Both the position numbers and the translations under genes were made by a program. Positions 1 to 9,152 of a DNA stretch of 64,000 bases are shown piece after piece (position 1 is the stretch's first letter; every line of letters begins with the position of its first letter). Source of the stretch: Agrobacterium vitis (GTDB taxonomy: Bacteria > Pseudomonadota > Alphaproteobacteria > Rhizobiales > Rhizobiaceae); NCBI RefSeq assembly GCF_013426735.1, contig NZ_AP023272.1, positions 327,501 to 391,500 of the forward strand, given 5' to 3'. The notes beneath the pieces are model-generated. The model saw only the letters and a list, made by a program, of their open reading frames with translations, ran no database searches and was not told the DNA's origin.

Positions 1-458
1 CAGCCGCAGCCTGTGAGCTCGGTTTTTCTGCGCGGGCGGTGACAGAACTTGAAGAGGTTGCGCAGCAGGCGGATATTATTTCCTGCGCCACCCTGACAAC
101 GGATCCGTTGATTAAAGGCGACTGGCTGAAACCTGGCGCCCATGTCGATCTCGTCGGCGGTTTCCGGCCTGTCATGCGCGAGGCGGATGATACGGCAATT
201 CGAAGGGCGCGCGTCTATGTCGATACCCGTGCAGGTGCGATGGCTGAGGCTGGCGATATCGTACAGCCGCTCCGCAATGGCAGTCTGACAGCAGAGCAGA
301 TTCAAGGCGAGCTCTCGGAGCTCGTCAAAGGCACTGTCAATGGACGAAAGAACAGAGAGGAAATTACGCTGTTCAAATCCGTTGGGGCTGCGCTAGAAGA
401 TCTCGCAGGCGCCATTCTGGCGTATGAAACCGTAAAGGCCCGGCAGGGTCAGCTGTGA
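1..458 (+). CDS. Ornithine cyclodeaminase family protein (3' part)
   Basis: The reading frame is open from base 3, so the gene begins outside the window and only about 151 C-terminal residues are present. The visible part has the Rossmann-type NAD(P)-binding half of the ornithine cyclodeaminase/mu-crystallin family: a segment reading SCATLTTDPLIKGDWLKPG followed by HVDLVGGFRP and later VYVDTRAGAMAEAGD, the usual arrangement. Members convert L-ornithine to L-proline and ammonia, or reduce related cyclic imines. Substrate cannot be told without the N-terminal half. It ends 82 bases before hrpB on the same strand, with no clear terminator between them. Confidence 0.85.
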   Translation, partial: AAACELGFSARAVTELEEVAQQADIISCATLTTDPLIKGDWLKPGAHVDLVGGFRPVMREADDTAIRRARVYVDTRAGAMAEAGDIVQPLRNGSLTAEQIQGELSELVKGTVNGRKNREEITLFKSVGAALEDLAGAILAYETVKARQGQL

Positions 459-540
459 AGCTACCCTCTTTCAAGGAAGGACTGCCGATCGGTTGAGCCG
501 GTTTCGATTTCCCTGACACATACCAGCGATACACAATTCC

Positions 541-3003
541 ATGGCATTCTCTCTTCCTCTTTATCCTGTCAGCGAAATCCTGCCTCCTTTGGCCAAGGCA
601 TTGCGAGAGGGAAACCGTGCTGTGCTTTCCGCTCCTCCAGGGGCAGGCAAAACGACGCTTGTTCCACTCTACCTGCTCGACCAGCCATGGCGGGGCGATA
701 ACCGGATCATTCTGCTGGAGCCAAGGCGGCTGGCTGCGCGTGCTGCGGCCTCCCGCATGGCCTCCCTTATCGGCGAGACTGTGGGTGAAACCGTAGGCTA
801 CCGGATGCGGCTCGATAACCGCATCTCTGCCAAGACACGGATTGAAGTGGTCACGGAGGGCGTATTTGCGCGGATGATTCTGGAGGACCCCGAACTGTCC
901 GGCATCGCCGCCGTGCTGTTTGACGAATTTCACGAACGGTCCCTGGATGCGGATTTCGGCCTGGCGCTGGCATTGGATTGCCAATCCGCCCTGCGCGATG
1001 ATTTGCGGCTGATCGTTATGTCGGCGACGCTGGATGTGCAGCGGGTAGCAGGCCTGATGCAGGACCCGCCGGTGCTGGAAAGTGCGGGGCGCGGCTTTCC
1101 CATCGATATCCGCCACCGCGACCGGCCCGGCACGGAGCGGATTGAAGACAGCGTCACCAGCGCTATTCTCGATGCGCATGCCAATGAAAGCGGGTCGATT
1201 CTGGCCTTTTTGCCCGGACAGGCCGAGATCCGCCGCGTGGCGGAGCGGCTGGAGGGCCGGTTGCCAGCCGCAACTTTGATTGCGCCGCTTTACGGCAATC
1301 TTTCGCAAGCCGAGCAAGACCAGGCCATCAAGCCAACCACTCCCGGCACCCGCAAAGTGGTTCTGGCAACATCGATTGCCGAAACCTCAATCACCATCGA
1401 CGGGGTGCGGATCGTCATCGACAGCGGGCTGCAACGCCTGCCGGTCTACGAACCCTCGACGGGTATTACGAGACTGGAAACCACCCGCGTTTCGCGCGCG
1501 TCCGCCGACCAGAGGGCCGGGCGTGCCGGTCGAACCGAGCCGGGTATCGCCATCCGGCTGTGGCATGCCGGTCAAACGGCAGCGATGCCAGCCTTTACCC
1601 CGCCGGAAATTCTCGCCAGTGATCTGTCCGGTCTGGTGATGGACATGGCCCATTGGGGCGTGATCGATGCTTCTGCCTTATCCTTTATCGATCTGCCGCC
1701 TGCCGCCGCCTTGAAGGAGGCGCGAAACCTGCTGATGGCTCTTAGCGCACTGGATGATCAGGGGCACTTGACAGCCAAAGGCAAGATCATGCGCGGCCTT
1801 GGCCTGCCGCCGAGGCTTGCCGCCATGGTGATTGCCGCCGCAGAACAGGGACAGGCCAAAACAGCCAGCGAGATCGCCGTCCTGCTGACAGAACAAGGAT
1901 TGGGTGGATCGGATATCGACCTGGAAGAACGCCTGCGCCGGTTTCGGTCGGATCGCGGCGAGCGGGCCAGTGCAGCGCGCAAGCTGGCGGAGCGGCTGAC
2001 GAAAGACCTGCCGAAACGTCAGGCTGCCGCCACGCCAGCGCTGGCCGGAATGCTGCTTTTGCATGCCTATCCAGACCGGATCGCGCTGAAACGGGGCGCG
2101 CCGGGGCGATATGTCATGGCAAACGGGCGTGGCGCGGAACTGGCGCAAACCGAACGGCTGGCGGCAAGCGATATGCTTGTCATCGCCGATCTGACCGGAC
2201 GGGCGGCGCAAGGGCGAATCCTGAGCGCGGCGGAAATCCGCCTTTCCGATATAGAAGAGAGCCTGCCGGGGGCAATCATTCAAGACGATGAGAGCTTTTT
2301 CGACCCGCCAAGCGGCCAGGTCCGGGCGCGGCGCGTCAAGCGGATCGGTGCGATCATTCTGGAGGAGACACCGCTAGGGCGACCCAGTGGCGAAGGTGCC
2401 ACCAAGGCACTGGCTGAAGGGTTGCGGCAATTGGGCCTCGAACGCCTGAATTTCAGCAAAAATGCCGAGCAATTGCGCCATCGTATCGGTTTTCTGCATC
2501 GCACGCTCGGAGCGCCGTGGCCGGATATGAGTGACGAGGCCTTGCTGGAGCGGCTTGAGGACTGGTTCATTCCCTTCCAGACCGGTGTGCGCAGCCTTGC
2601 CGATATTTCCATGGGCGGAATCATCGATGGGCTGAAGGCGCTGGTGCCTTACGAGGCGCAGCGGGATCTGGACCAGATGGCGCCGACCCATTTTACCGCG
2701 CCGACCGGCATGAGCCATCCGATCCAATATGACGGTGACGAGCCGAAACTGACAATCCGCGTTCAGGAATTGTTTGGCCTTAAAAACCATCCGGCCATTG
2801 GCGGCGGACGGTTGCCGCTGCTGCTGGAACTGACCTCGCCAGCGCATCGGCCAATCCAGACGACCCGCGACCTGCCTGGTTTCTGGGCCGGATCATGGAG
2901 CGACGTGCGCGCCGACATGCGTGGGCGCTATCCCCGCCATCCCTGGCCGGACGACCCTGCTGCTGCGGCCCCCACGACACGGGCAAAACCTCGTGGTACA
3001 TAG
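541..3003 (+). CDS. hrpB: ATP-dependent helicase HrpB
   Basis: An 820-residue DEAH-box helicase of the HrpB type, full length for the family. Walker A is APPGAGKTT at residues 31-39, the Walker B/DEAH variant DEFHER is at 128-133, motif III SAT is near 160 and motif VI QRAGRAGRTEPG is near 324. The C-terminal half (roughly 470-800) is the HrpB-specific region, which separates it from HrpA. The family is RNA-helicase-like; its cellular role is poorly defined. The ATG at 541 gives the expected MAFSLPLYPVSEIL start. The gene ends 36 bases before actS on the same strand. A long open frame on the opposite strand inside it is a codon-bias shadow. Confidence 0.95.
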   Translation: MAFSLPLYPVSEILPPLAKALREGNRAVLSAPPGAGKTTLVPLYLLDQPWRGDNRIILLEPRRLAARAAASRMASLIGETVGETVGYRMRLDNRISAKTRIEVVTEGVFARMILEDPELSGIAAVLFDEFHERSLDADFGLALALDCQSALRDDLRLIVMSATLDVQRVAGLMQDPPVLESAGRGFPIDIRHRDRPGTERIEDSVTSAILDAHANESGSILAFLPGQAEIRRVAERLEGRLPAATLIAPLYGNLSQAEQDQAIKPTTPGTRKVVLATSIAETSITIDGVRIVIDSGLQRLPVYEPSTGITRLETTRVSRASADQRAGRAGRTEPGIAIRLWHAGQTAAMPAFTPPEILASDLSGLVMDMAHWGVIDASALSFIDLPPAAALKEARNLLMALSALDDQGHLTAKGKIMRGLGLPPRLAAMVIAAAEQGQAKTASEIAVLLTEQGLGGSDIDLEERLRRFRSDRGERASAARKLAERLTKDLPKRQAAATPALAGMLLLHAYPDRIALKRGAPGRYVMANGRGAELAQTERLAASDMLVIADLTGRAAQGRILSAAEIRLSDIEESLPGAIIQDDESFFDPPSGQVRARRVKRIGAIILEETPLGRPSGEGATKALAEGLRQLGLERLNFSKNAEQLRHRIGFLHRTLGAPWPDMSDEALLERLEDWFIPFQTGVRSLADISMGGIIDGLKALVPYEAQRDLDQMAPTHFTAPTGMSHPIQYDGDEPKLTIRVQELFGLKNHPAIGGGRLPLLLELTSPAHRPIQTTRDLPGFWAGSWSDVRADMRGRYPRHPWPDDPAAAAPTTRAKPRGT

Positions 3004-3039
3004 ACCCTGCCCGAAGGAGGACGGGCGGGGGGAACGTGA

Positions 3040-4344
3040 ATGAGCGCAAAGACGGATATTCGCATGCATTTTGGTACATCCAGCCGCAGATTGCGGCTTG
3101 AAACGCTGGTTCGGCTCCGCTGGCTGGCGGTCGCAGGGCAGACCATCACCCTGGCAATTGTCGCGCTGGTTCTGCAATTTCCCATGCCGGTACTGGCCGC
3201 CGCCATTCTGATCGGCGCATTGGCAGTGGTGAATTTCCTGCTGCAACTGGCCTTTCCCTCCACCCAGAGGCTGGAACCGATCTGGACACTGGCGATCCTG
3301 GCGCTGGACCTTTTCCAGATGGGAGCGCTGCTGTTCATCACCGGCGGGCTGGCCAATCCCTTCGCGCCGCTGATCTGCGTACCGGTCATCGTGGTTTTTG
3401 CCTCCCAGCCGCTGCGCCATTCCATGGCCTTGCTGGGCCTGGCGATGGTCTGCATTTCGGTACAGGCTTTCACGCCTTTTCCCCTGCCCTGGTATGCTGA
3501 CTATATTGATCGCGGCGGCCCGGTCATGCTGGTGGCAATCTGGTGCTCGATCGTGTCGATGACCGCCTTTGCTGCCTTCTATGCCTATCGAGTGTCCAAG
3601 GAGGCCAATCTTCTGGCCGATGCGCTGGCGGCAACCGAACTGGTGCTGCAAAAGGAAAAGCATCTTTCCCAGCTGGATGGGCTGGCCGCCGCCGCCGCCC
3701 ATGAATTGGGGACGCCTCTGGCGACGATCAGCGTTGTTGCCAAGGAAATGGAACGGGAACTGGGCAAGGACTCCCGATTTGGCGAGGACGTGCAGTTGTT
3801 GCGCAGCCAAAGCGAACGTTGCCGCGACATTCTGAAGCGTCTGACAACTCTGTCCGCCGAGGATGAGGCGCATATGCGGCAACTGCCGCTCTCGTCGCTG
3901 ATTGAGGAAGTGATCGCGCCTCACCGGGACTTCGGCATCAAGCTGACGGTGGTGGAGGTTTCCGAACGCGCCAGCGAGCCGGTGGGTAACCGTAATCCCG
4001 GCATTCTCTATGGGCTTGGCAACCTGATCGAAAACGCCCTGGATTATGCACGCGAACAGGTGATCGTCACGGTAGAGCATGACAACCGTCATGTGACGAT
4101 CATTATCGAGGATGACGGCGAAGGCTTTGCGCCCGATATCCTTCTGAGAATCGGCGAGCCTTATGTCACCAGCCGCAAAAGCGATGCGCGGGCGGGCGGA
4201 CTTGGGCTGGGGTTGTTCATTGCCAAGACCTTGCTGGAGCGTTCCGGCGCTGTCCTGACCTTTGAAAACCGGGGCGCTTCAAGCCCGGGGGCGCGGGTAA
4301 CAGTGCGCTGGCCACGCCGGGAAATGGAAACACCGACAAAGTGA
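3040..4344 (+). CDS. actS: Redox-sensing histidine kinase ActS (RegB/PrrB family)
   Basis: A 434-residue membrane sensor kinase. The N-terminal ~190 residues are hydrophobic with several membrane segments and hold the RegB family signature GGLANPF at 102-108, linked to quinone sensing. The H-box AAAHELGTPLATI carries the phospho-acceptor His221. Cys261 (SERCRDIL) matches the position of the redox-active cysteine of RegB. N, G1 and G2 boxes follow (NLIENALDYA, DDGEGFAP, GGLGLGLFIAKTLL). In this family the kinase reports redox state to a RegA-type regulator; in rhizobia ActS/ActR control acid tolerance, nitrogen and carbon genes. The partner actR follows after 159 bases that hold a repeat. Start chosen for the family N-terminus; an AAGGAGG-type ribosome site lies about 20 bases upstream. 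Confidence 0.93.
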   Translation: MSAKTDIRMHFGTSSRRLRLETLVRLRWLAVAGQTITLAIVALVLQFPMPVLAAAILIGALAVVNFLLQLAFPSTQRLEPIWTLAILALDLFQMGALLFITGGLANPFAPLICVPVIVVFASQPLRHSMALLGLAMVCISVQAFTPFPLPWYADYIDRGGPVMLVAIWCSIVSMTAFAAFYAYRVSKEANLLADALAATELVLQKEKHLSQLDGLAAAAAHELGTPLATISVVAKEMERELGKDSRFGEDVQLLRSQSERCRDILKRLTTLSAEDEAHMRQLPLSSLIEEVIAPHRDFGIKLTVVEVSERASEPVGNRNPGILYGLGNLIENALDYAREQVIVTVEHDNRHVTIIIEDDGEGFAPDILLRIGEPYVTSRKSDARAGGLGLGLFIAKTLLERSGAVLTFENRGASSPGARVTVRWPRREMETPTK

Positions 4345-4383
4345 CTTTACCGACAGGGGCGAGTGCGCAATAACGCTGCGGAC

Positions 4384-4495
4384 ACTAGAGTGTCTCTGCT
4401 CTTCATGGAATCGCAGCAACGCTCTAGCTCGTCGTTTTTACGCATTTCCGGACGGAAAACCGGTTTCCACTTTTCCTGGAAATGCTCTAGGGATT
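4384..4495. repeat. Intergenic palindromic repeat (RIME-like) between actS and actR
   Basis: The gap holds imperfect inverted modules: CTAGAGTGTCTCTGCTCTT with a second CTAG-type end near 4424-4428, then GCATTTCCGGACGGAAAACC near 4441 closing with TCCTGGAAATGCTCTA near 4480-4492. The second module has the same core as the repeats at 6550-6641 (GC-A-TTTCC ... ACTTTT-C-TGGAAATGC). Such short mosaic palindromes are common between genes in Rhizobiaceae. Naming it RIME-like rests on memory of that family, not on a search. Confidence 0.6.
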
Positions 4496-4503
4496 AAGAG
4501 AAC

Positions 4504-5079
4504 ATGACCCAGGATATGCCGATCACCCACGAAGACGGCGCTGCCGATCTCGGCCCGGACGCCACCTTGTTGATAGTCGATGACGACCAGCCCTTTCTGC
4601 GACGGCTGGCTCGCGCCATGGAAACCCGTGGCTTTCAAGTGGATATCGCCTCCTCTGTGGCGGAAGGCATTGCCAAGGCCAAGACCGCAGCCCCGAAATA
4701 TGCCGTGGTTGACCTGCGGCTTGGCGATGGCAATGGTCTTGATGTGATCCAGGCCATTCGCGAAAGCCGAACCGACACCCGGATCATCGTGCTAACCGGC
4801 TACGGCAACATTGCCACCGCCGTCACCGCCGTCAAACTCGGCGCGGTGGATTATCTGTCGAAACCTGCCGATGCCGACGATGTCTTCAACGCCCTGACCC
4901 AGCGTCCGGGCGAAAAGGCCGATGTGCCGGAAAATCCGATGTCTGCCGACCGGGTGCGCTGGGAACATATCCAGCGGGTCTACGAGGCCTGCGAACGCAA
5001 TGTCTCGGAAACCGCACGGCGGCTGAACATGCACCGCCGCACCCTGCAACGGATTCTCGCCAAGCGCGCACCAAAATAA
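4504..5079 (+). CDS. actR: Response regulator ActR (RegA/PrrA family)
   Basis: A 191-residue regulator with an N-terminal receiver domain (DDDQPFLRRL near the start, phospho-acceptor Asp70 in VVDLRLGDGNG, the conserved Thr in LTGYGNIATA, Lys in DYLSKPAD). It ends in a Fis-type helix-turn-helix at about 150-188 (RVYEACERNVSETARRLNMH then RRTLQRILAKR), which is nearly invariant in RegA/ActR proteins. It is the partner of ActS encoded immediately upstream. The ATG at 4504 follows GGGATTAAGAGAAC. The spacer repeat may place a processing or termination site inside the actS-actR transcript, but that is inference. Confidence 0.94.
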   Translation: MTQDMPITHEDGAADLGPDATLLIVDDDQPFLRRLARAMETRGFQVDIASSVAEGIAKAKTAAPKYAVVDLRLGDGNGLDVIQAIRESRTDTRIIVLTGYGNIATAVTAVKLGAVDYLSKPADADDVFNALTQRPGEKADVPENPMSADRVRWEHIQRVYEACERNVSETARRLNMHRRTLQRILAKRAPK

Positions 5080-5098
5080 CGAGCGTGCGCCGAAACAA

Positions 5099-5584
5099 TC
5101 AGGGCAAAAATTGCGGGGCGGCATCCCATTCGGCCCGCATCAACCGTTGGGCTGCCGCACGTGAAAAGGCCAGCATCACGGATTTGCGGGTGGCGGGGGC
5201 AAGCCTGTGCTCTGGCGCATCGCGCAACAGATGCGCACCGTAGCCGTCTGAGACGATCAGGCCGCACTCTTGCGGAAAAATCTCCTGCGGCACATCGGGC
5301 AGCGTGGCAAAAAACAGCCGGTCGCAGTGCTGGCGATAGTCCGGCCATTTGCGGTCAACCCGAAAATCCTCGATCGAGGATTTGATTTCGGTAATCCAGA
5401 TTTCACCCTTATCCGAAACGCTGATCAGGTCGGCGCGGCGGCCGCTGGCCAGCGAAAGCTCCGGCAGCACGGCATGGCGCATCTGATCGAGAAGCAATTG
5501 CGTGCCACGGCGAATCATTAAGGCACGTTCGGACTGCCGTCCGTCGATTAATGTATTCTTAACGGAAATAGTAAGAATCGTCAT
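5099..5584 (-). CDS. mmcB: MmcB family DNA repair protein
   Basis: A 161-residue protein of the MmcB family (COG5321), with the family core GRRADLISVSDKGEIWITEI, SSIEDFRVDRKWPDYRQHCD and CGLIVSDGYGAHLLRD. The D...E-x-K arrangement (ADL ... EIK) suggests a PD-(D/E)XK nuclease fold. In Caulobacter MmcB is a damage-inducible protein linked to mitomycin C resistance. An upstream in-frame start would add 32 residues unlike the family, so I take the ATG at 5584, which sits 5 bases after AAGAGAAG. It is convergent with actR and divergent from the L,D-transpeptidase gene. I saw no alphaproteobacterial LexA box of the GTTC-N7-GTTC form upstream. Confidence 0.85.
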   Translation of the reverse strand: MTILTISVKNTLIDGRQSERALMIRRGTQLLLDQMRHAVLPELSLASGRRADLISVSDKGEIWITEIKSSIEDFRVDRKWPDYRQHCDRLFFATLPDVPQEIFPQECGLIVSDGYGAHLLRDAPEHRLAPATRKSVMLAFSRAAAQRLMRAEWDAAPQFLP

Positions 5585-5760
5585 AATCTTCTCTTTGCTG
5601 GCCCCAAGTCTGTTGCAAAAAAGCCAGTCTTCAGCAATTTGCGAGGCCAGAGACGGCATGGGTCTTCTGTTCCCTTGCAAACTCCACTGTAATCAAAAAT
5701 ATACCACTATCAAAGCTGGTAACACAGATCATTTCCCGCCCGAAAGTCGATGAGCCTCCC

Positions 5761-6459
5761 ATGCGAATCCGCAATGCACTGACCGTGCTCGGTCTATTCT
5801 CCACCCTCGCCATCACTGGCTGCTCCACCACGTCGGAAGCCGACAGCAAAAAGACCGCTGAGGCCGCGCCTGTTGTCGCCCCCGCCTCGGTCGAAACAGC
5901 ACAGATCTTCGATGATTCCTATGGTCCGGTTACGGATGCCGGCTATGCGCTGCCCGGCATTCCGATCCAGAAGGTCAATCCGAAGTTCCGCCGCCAGATC
6001 ATTGCCTTCGACACGACAGAGCGGCCCGGTACGATCATCGTCAACACCAAGGAACGCTTCCTGTATTACGTTCTGCCGAATGGCAAGGCGATCCGCTACG
6101 GCATTGGCGTCGGCAAGGACGGTTTCGCCTGGCAGGGTCAGGCCTACATTGCTTGGAAACAGGAATGGCCAACCTGGCATCCGCCGAAGGAAATGGCCGT
6201 GCGCAAGCCGGAAGTCGCCAAATATGTTGAAAACGGCATGGGCCCCAGCATCAGCAATCCGCTTGGCGCCCGCGCCATGTATCTGTTCAACGACAAGGGC
6301 CAGGATACGCTGTTCCGTATCCACGGTTCGCCGGAATGGGCATCGATCGGCACCGCCGCATCGTCTGGCTGCATCCGCATGATCAACCAGGACGTCATTG
6401 ACCTCTACAGCCGCGTCCTGCCGGGCAAGGCCACCAAGGTCATCGTTCAGCAGTCCTGA
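5761..6459 (+). CDS. L,D-transpeptidase (YkuD/ErfK family), lipoprotein
   Basis: A 232-residue secreted cell-wall enzyme. The N-terminus has basic residues, a hydrophobic stretch and a lipobox ending at Cys21 (AITGC), so it is probably a lipoprotein. The YkuD catalytic domain fills about 85-230 and ends in the signature His188 (HGSPEW) ... SSGCIRM with nucleophile Cys204. These enzymes make 3-3 cross-links in peptidoglycan, or attach proteins to it, by exchanging D-Ala. Rhizobiaceae have many paralogues and 3-3 cross-links dominate their wall, so the exact role of this copy is unknown. A strong terminator follows directly. Confidence 0.92.
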   Translation: MRIRNALTVLGLFSTLAITGCSTTSEADSKKTAEAAPVVAPASVETAQIFDDSYGPVTDAGYALPGIPIQKVNPKFRRQIIAFDTTERPGTIIVNTKERFLYYVLPNGKAIRYGIGVGKDGFAWQGQAYIAWKQEWPTWHPPKEMAVRKPEVAKYVENGMGPSISNPLGARAMYLFNDKGQDTLFRIHGSPEWASIGTAASSGCIRMINQDVIDLYSRVLPGKATKVIVQQS

Positions 6460-6486
6460 TTGCGATAATAGATAGCCTCCACTGAA

Positions 6487-6517
6487 AAGCCGCCGGATCG
6501 CCTCCGGCGGCTTTTTT
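6487..6517 (+). terminator. Rho-independent terminator after the L,D-transpeptidase gene
   Basis: An 11-bp perfect stem AAGCCGCCGGA / TCCGGCGGCTT (6487-6497 with 6503-6513) with a 5-base loop, running into six Ts, 28 bases after the stop codon. Confidence 0.92.
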
Positions 6518-6532
6518 GTTTCACGTGAAAAT
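6517..6532. promoter_or_regulatory. parS-like site (14/16)
   Basis: TGTTTCACGTGAAAAT matches the general bacterial parS sequence TGTTTCACGTGAAACA at 14 of 16 positions and keeps the central TTTCACGTGAAA palindrome intact. It lies just after a terminator, outside any gene. ParB binding is inferred from the sequence and from the closeness of the origin. Confidence 0.6.
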
Positions 6533-6549
6533 CGCTGGTAAAGGTCTAC

Positions 6550-6641
6550 ACCGGCAAAACCGTTTCACACTTTTGCTGGAATTGGCCTCTTGCTGGCGCA
6601 ATTCCGAACGCAAAACCGCTTCACACTTTTGCTAGAATTGC
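6550..6641. repeat. Two tandem RIME-like repeats downstream of glcB
   Basis: Two copies of one module lie in tandem: a truncated copy (about 6550-6585, GGCAAAACCGTTTCACAC then TTTTGCTGGAATTG) and a full copy at 6598-6641 bounded by GCAATTC (6598-6604) and GAATTGC (6635-6641). The full copy overlaps the 3' end of glcB, which reads through it to a TGA at 6621-6623. The core resembles the repeat between actS and actR. Confidence 0.75.
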
Positions 6642-8801
6642 TGTGGCCTTCAACTCAAGTCGGCGGCGGTGCAGGACCGGTTCGGTATAACCGTTCGGCT
6701 GCTCCCTGCCCTTCAACACCAGATCAAGGGCCGCCTGGAAAGCGATGGAGGTGTCGAAATCGGCAGCCATCGGGCGATAGGCCGAATCACCCGCATTCTG
6801 CTTATCGACGATGGCTGCCATGCGTTTGAGTGTTTCGGTCACCTGCGCCTCGGTGACAACGCCATGATGCAGCCAGTTGGCCATGTGTTGGGCGGAAATG
6901 CGCAGGGTTGCGCGGTCTTCCATCAGCCCGACATTGTTAATGTCAGGCACTTTCGAGCAGCCGATGCCCTGGTCGATCCAGCGGACCACATAGCCCAGAA
7001 TGCCCTGGGCATTGTTATCCAGCTCGCGCTGGATTTCTTCCGGCGTCCAATTGGGGCGGGAGGCCACCGGCACCGACAAGATATCGGCGAGCTTGGCCCG
7101 TGTCCGGCTCTTCAATCCGGCCTGGACACCCGCGACATCCACCTGATGATAATGGGTGGCATGCAGTGTTGCCGCCGTTGGTGATGGAACCCAGGCGGTA
7201 TTGGCCCCGGCTTTCGGATGAGCGATCTTCTGTTCCAGCATCGCCGCCATCAGGTCGGGCATGGCCCACATGCCCTTGCCGATCTGGGCATGACCAGACA
7301 GGCCGCATTGCAGCCCGATATCGACGTTCCAGTTTTCATAAGCCGCAATCCAGGCGGCCTGTTTCATATCGCCCTTGCGGATCATCGGCCCGGCTTCCAT
7401 CGAGGTATGGATTTCGTCGCCAGTGCGGTCGAGGAAGCCGGTATTGATAAACACCACCCGGTCCTTGGCGGCGCGGATGCATTCCTTGAGGTTAACAGTC
7501 GTGCGGCGCTCCTCGTCCATGATCCCCATCTTGATCGTATTGGGTTCCATGCCCAGCGCCTGTTCGACACGGGTGAAGATTTCGACGGCAAAAGCCACTT
7601 CTTCCGGCCCATGCATTTTCGGCTTCACCACATACATCGAGCCCTGGCGCGAATTCTTCCGCCGTCCGTTCGGGCCAATATCGTGCAACGCGATCAGCGC
7701 GGTCACCATCGCATCCATAATGCCTTCCGGCACCTCGGCACCATCGCGATCCAGAATGGCCGGATTGGTCATGAGGTGCCCGACATTGCGAATCAGCATC
7801 AGCGACCGGCTGGCTACGGTAAAGGGCTTGCCCTGCGGGTCGGTGAATTCGAGATCGGGGTTGAGAGTGCGGGTAAAGACGTGATCGCCCTTGGCAACCA
7901 CTTCCTCCAGATCGCCCTTCATCAAGCCGAGCCAGTTGGAATAGGCCAGGATCTTGTCCTCAGCATCGACGGCAGCAACCGAATCCTCGCAGTCCATAAT
8001 AGCGGTAATCGCCGATTCCAGCCTGATATCGTTGATATGCGCCTTATCGGCAGCGCCGATCGCACCCTGCGAGTCAATGCAGATTTCCACATGCAGACCG
8101 TTGCGGCGCAGAAGATAGGAGGTCACGCTGCCGTCTTCGCTGAAGGTTCCAGCCAGTTGCGAGGGGTCCATCAACCCGGTCTTGTCGCCGGAGGTCAGTG
8201 TCACGTCGAGATAGCCATTGGCAAGCGCAAGCTCTGCCACGTCTGCCCAGCGGCCACCCGCCAGCGGCACCGACTGATCGAGAAAAGCCCGCGCCCAGGC
8301 AATAACCTTTTCGCCACGTTTGGGATTATACCCCCTGCCCTTTTCGGCACCGTCGGCCTCGGAGATCGCATCCGTTCCGTAGAGCGCGTCGTAGAGCGAA
8401 CCCCAGCGCGCATTGGCAGCGTTCAGTGCATAACGGGCATTCATCACAGGCACGACAAGCTGCGGCCCGGCAATCGAAGCAATCTCCGCATCGACATTGC
8501 TGGTCGTCACGGAGAAATCCGGCCCTTCCGGCAGGAGATAGCCGATATCGCGCAGGAAAGCTTCGTAAGCCGCAAGATCCGAGGGAGCGCCGTTTTGCTT
8601 GTACCAACTGTCCAGCTGCGCCTGAAAGGCGTCGCGCTTGGCCAGCAGGGCGCGGTTCTTCGGGGCAAGGTCATGCACGAGGCTGGAGAAATGCTGGAAG
8701 AAGGCCTCTGGCTCCACGCCTGTCCCCGGCAAGGCCTCACTCACCAGAAAATCATAGAGATCCTGCTCGATAGCCAGACCAAACTGTTCGACACGCGCCA
8801 T
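6621..8801 (-). CDS. glcB: Malate synthase G
   Basis: A 726-residue enzyme, the normal size for isoform G, that condenses glyoxylate with acetyl-CoA to malate in the glyoxylate shunt. Recognisable family blocks are [52 protein letters not shown] (active-site region holding the metal-binding acidic residues), [17 protein letters not shown] and the C-terminal IGCSKVPDI. The ATG at 8801 gives the usual [13 protein letters not shown] start. The last residues (ATAILAKV) and the stop codon are encoded by a palindromic repeat, so the original C-terminus may have been altered slightly. It stands alone, convergent with the L,D-transpeptidase gene. Confidence 0.96.
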   Translation of the reverse strand: MARVEQFGLAIEQDLYDFLVSEALPGTGVEPEAFFQHFSSLVHDLAPKNRALLAKRDAFQAQLDSWYKQNGAPSDLAAYEAFLRDIGYLLPEGPDFSVTTSNVDAEIASIAGPQLVVPVMNARYALNAANARWGSLYDALYGTDAISEADGAEKGRGYNPKRGEKVIAWARAFLDQSVPLAGGRWADVAELALANGYLDVTLTSGDKTGLMDPSQLAGTFSEDGSVTSYLLRRNGLHVEICIDSQGAIGAADKAHINDIRLESAITAIMDCEDSVAAVDAEDKILAYSNWLGLMKGDLEEVVAKGDHVFTRTLNPDLEFTDPQGKPFTVASRSLMLIRNVGHLMTNPAILDRDGAEVPEGIMDAMVTALIALHDIGPNGRRKNSRQGSMYVVKPKMHGPEEVAFAVEIFTRVEQALGMEPNTIKMGIMDEERRTTVNLKECIRAAKDRVVFINTGFLDRTGDEIHTSMEAGPMIRKGDMKQAAWIAAYENWNVDIGLQCGLSGHAQIGKGMWAMPDLMAAMLEQKIAHPKAGANTAWVPSPTAATLHATHYHQVDVAGVQAGLKSRTRAKLADILSVPVASRPNWTPEEIQRELDNNAQGILGYVVRWIDQGIGCSKVPDINNVGLMEDRATLRISAQHMANWLHHGVVTEAQVTETLKRMAAIVDKQNAGDSAYRPMAADFDTSIAFQAALDLVLKGREQPNGYTEPVLHRRRLELKATAILAKV

Positions 8802-9043
8802 TTCAACCTCCTGCGGTCATCCATTCATCAAGGGGCAAAGCCTGTTCGCGGTGCAATGCGCGCCAGACGCTATCAAGCCCCTGCCGCCACTGCATTTGCC
8901 GCCCCACGCTACCATCCCCGTTCTTGATTGGCTGTCAACCGGACATAAATCTGAAATATCTATGCAAATTTGGGCGAAAGAGGAAATAAGCCTTTTGGTG
9001 CGTCCGAGACGAATTGCCGATCCGCACTTTTGACCGACAAACC
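8802..9043. other. Gap upstream of glcB
   Basis: Together with the adjacent 109-bp repeat, the glcB-addA gap is 347 bases. This part should hold the glcB promoter. I see no gene, and no operator I can name. It is one of the two edges of the block that looks inverted (see findings). Confidence 0.5.
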
Positions 9044-9152
9044 CTAGTGCATCGATCCAAACGGAGGCTTCAGCCGAGTTTGGAAAAATCGATGCATAAA
9101 CAAAAGATGAGTGCACGAAAGCATGAACGAAGTGAATGCGTCAGTGCACTAG
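9044..9152. repeat. 109-bp two-hairpin element, copy 1
   Basis: Bounded by the 8-bp inverted ends CTAGTGCA and TGCACTAG. The left half folds as TGCATCGAT (9048-9056) with ATCGATGCA (9088-9096), enclosing CCAAAC/GTTTGG. The right half pairs GTGCAC (9111-9116) with GTGCAC (9144-9149), enclosing GCAT/ATGC. It matches the element at 26176-26284, read on the other strand, at 108 of 109 positions by eye (one G/A difference in the linker). The addA stop codon TAG lies in its right end (9149-9151). Confidence 0.9.

Noticed and set aside
2893..4092. 399-residue open frame on the minus strand over hrpB/actS
   Set aside because: Overlaps two clear genes, is Gln/His/Arg-rich and has no recognisable domain.
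7218..8927. 569-residue open frame on the + strand opposite glcB
   Set aside because: Antisense to malate synthase G and lacks a plausible start or domain.
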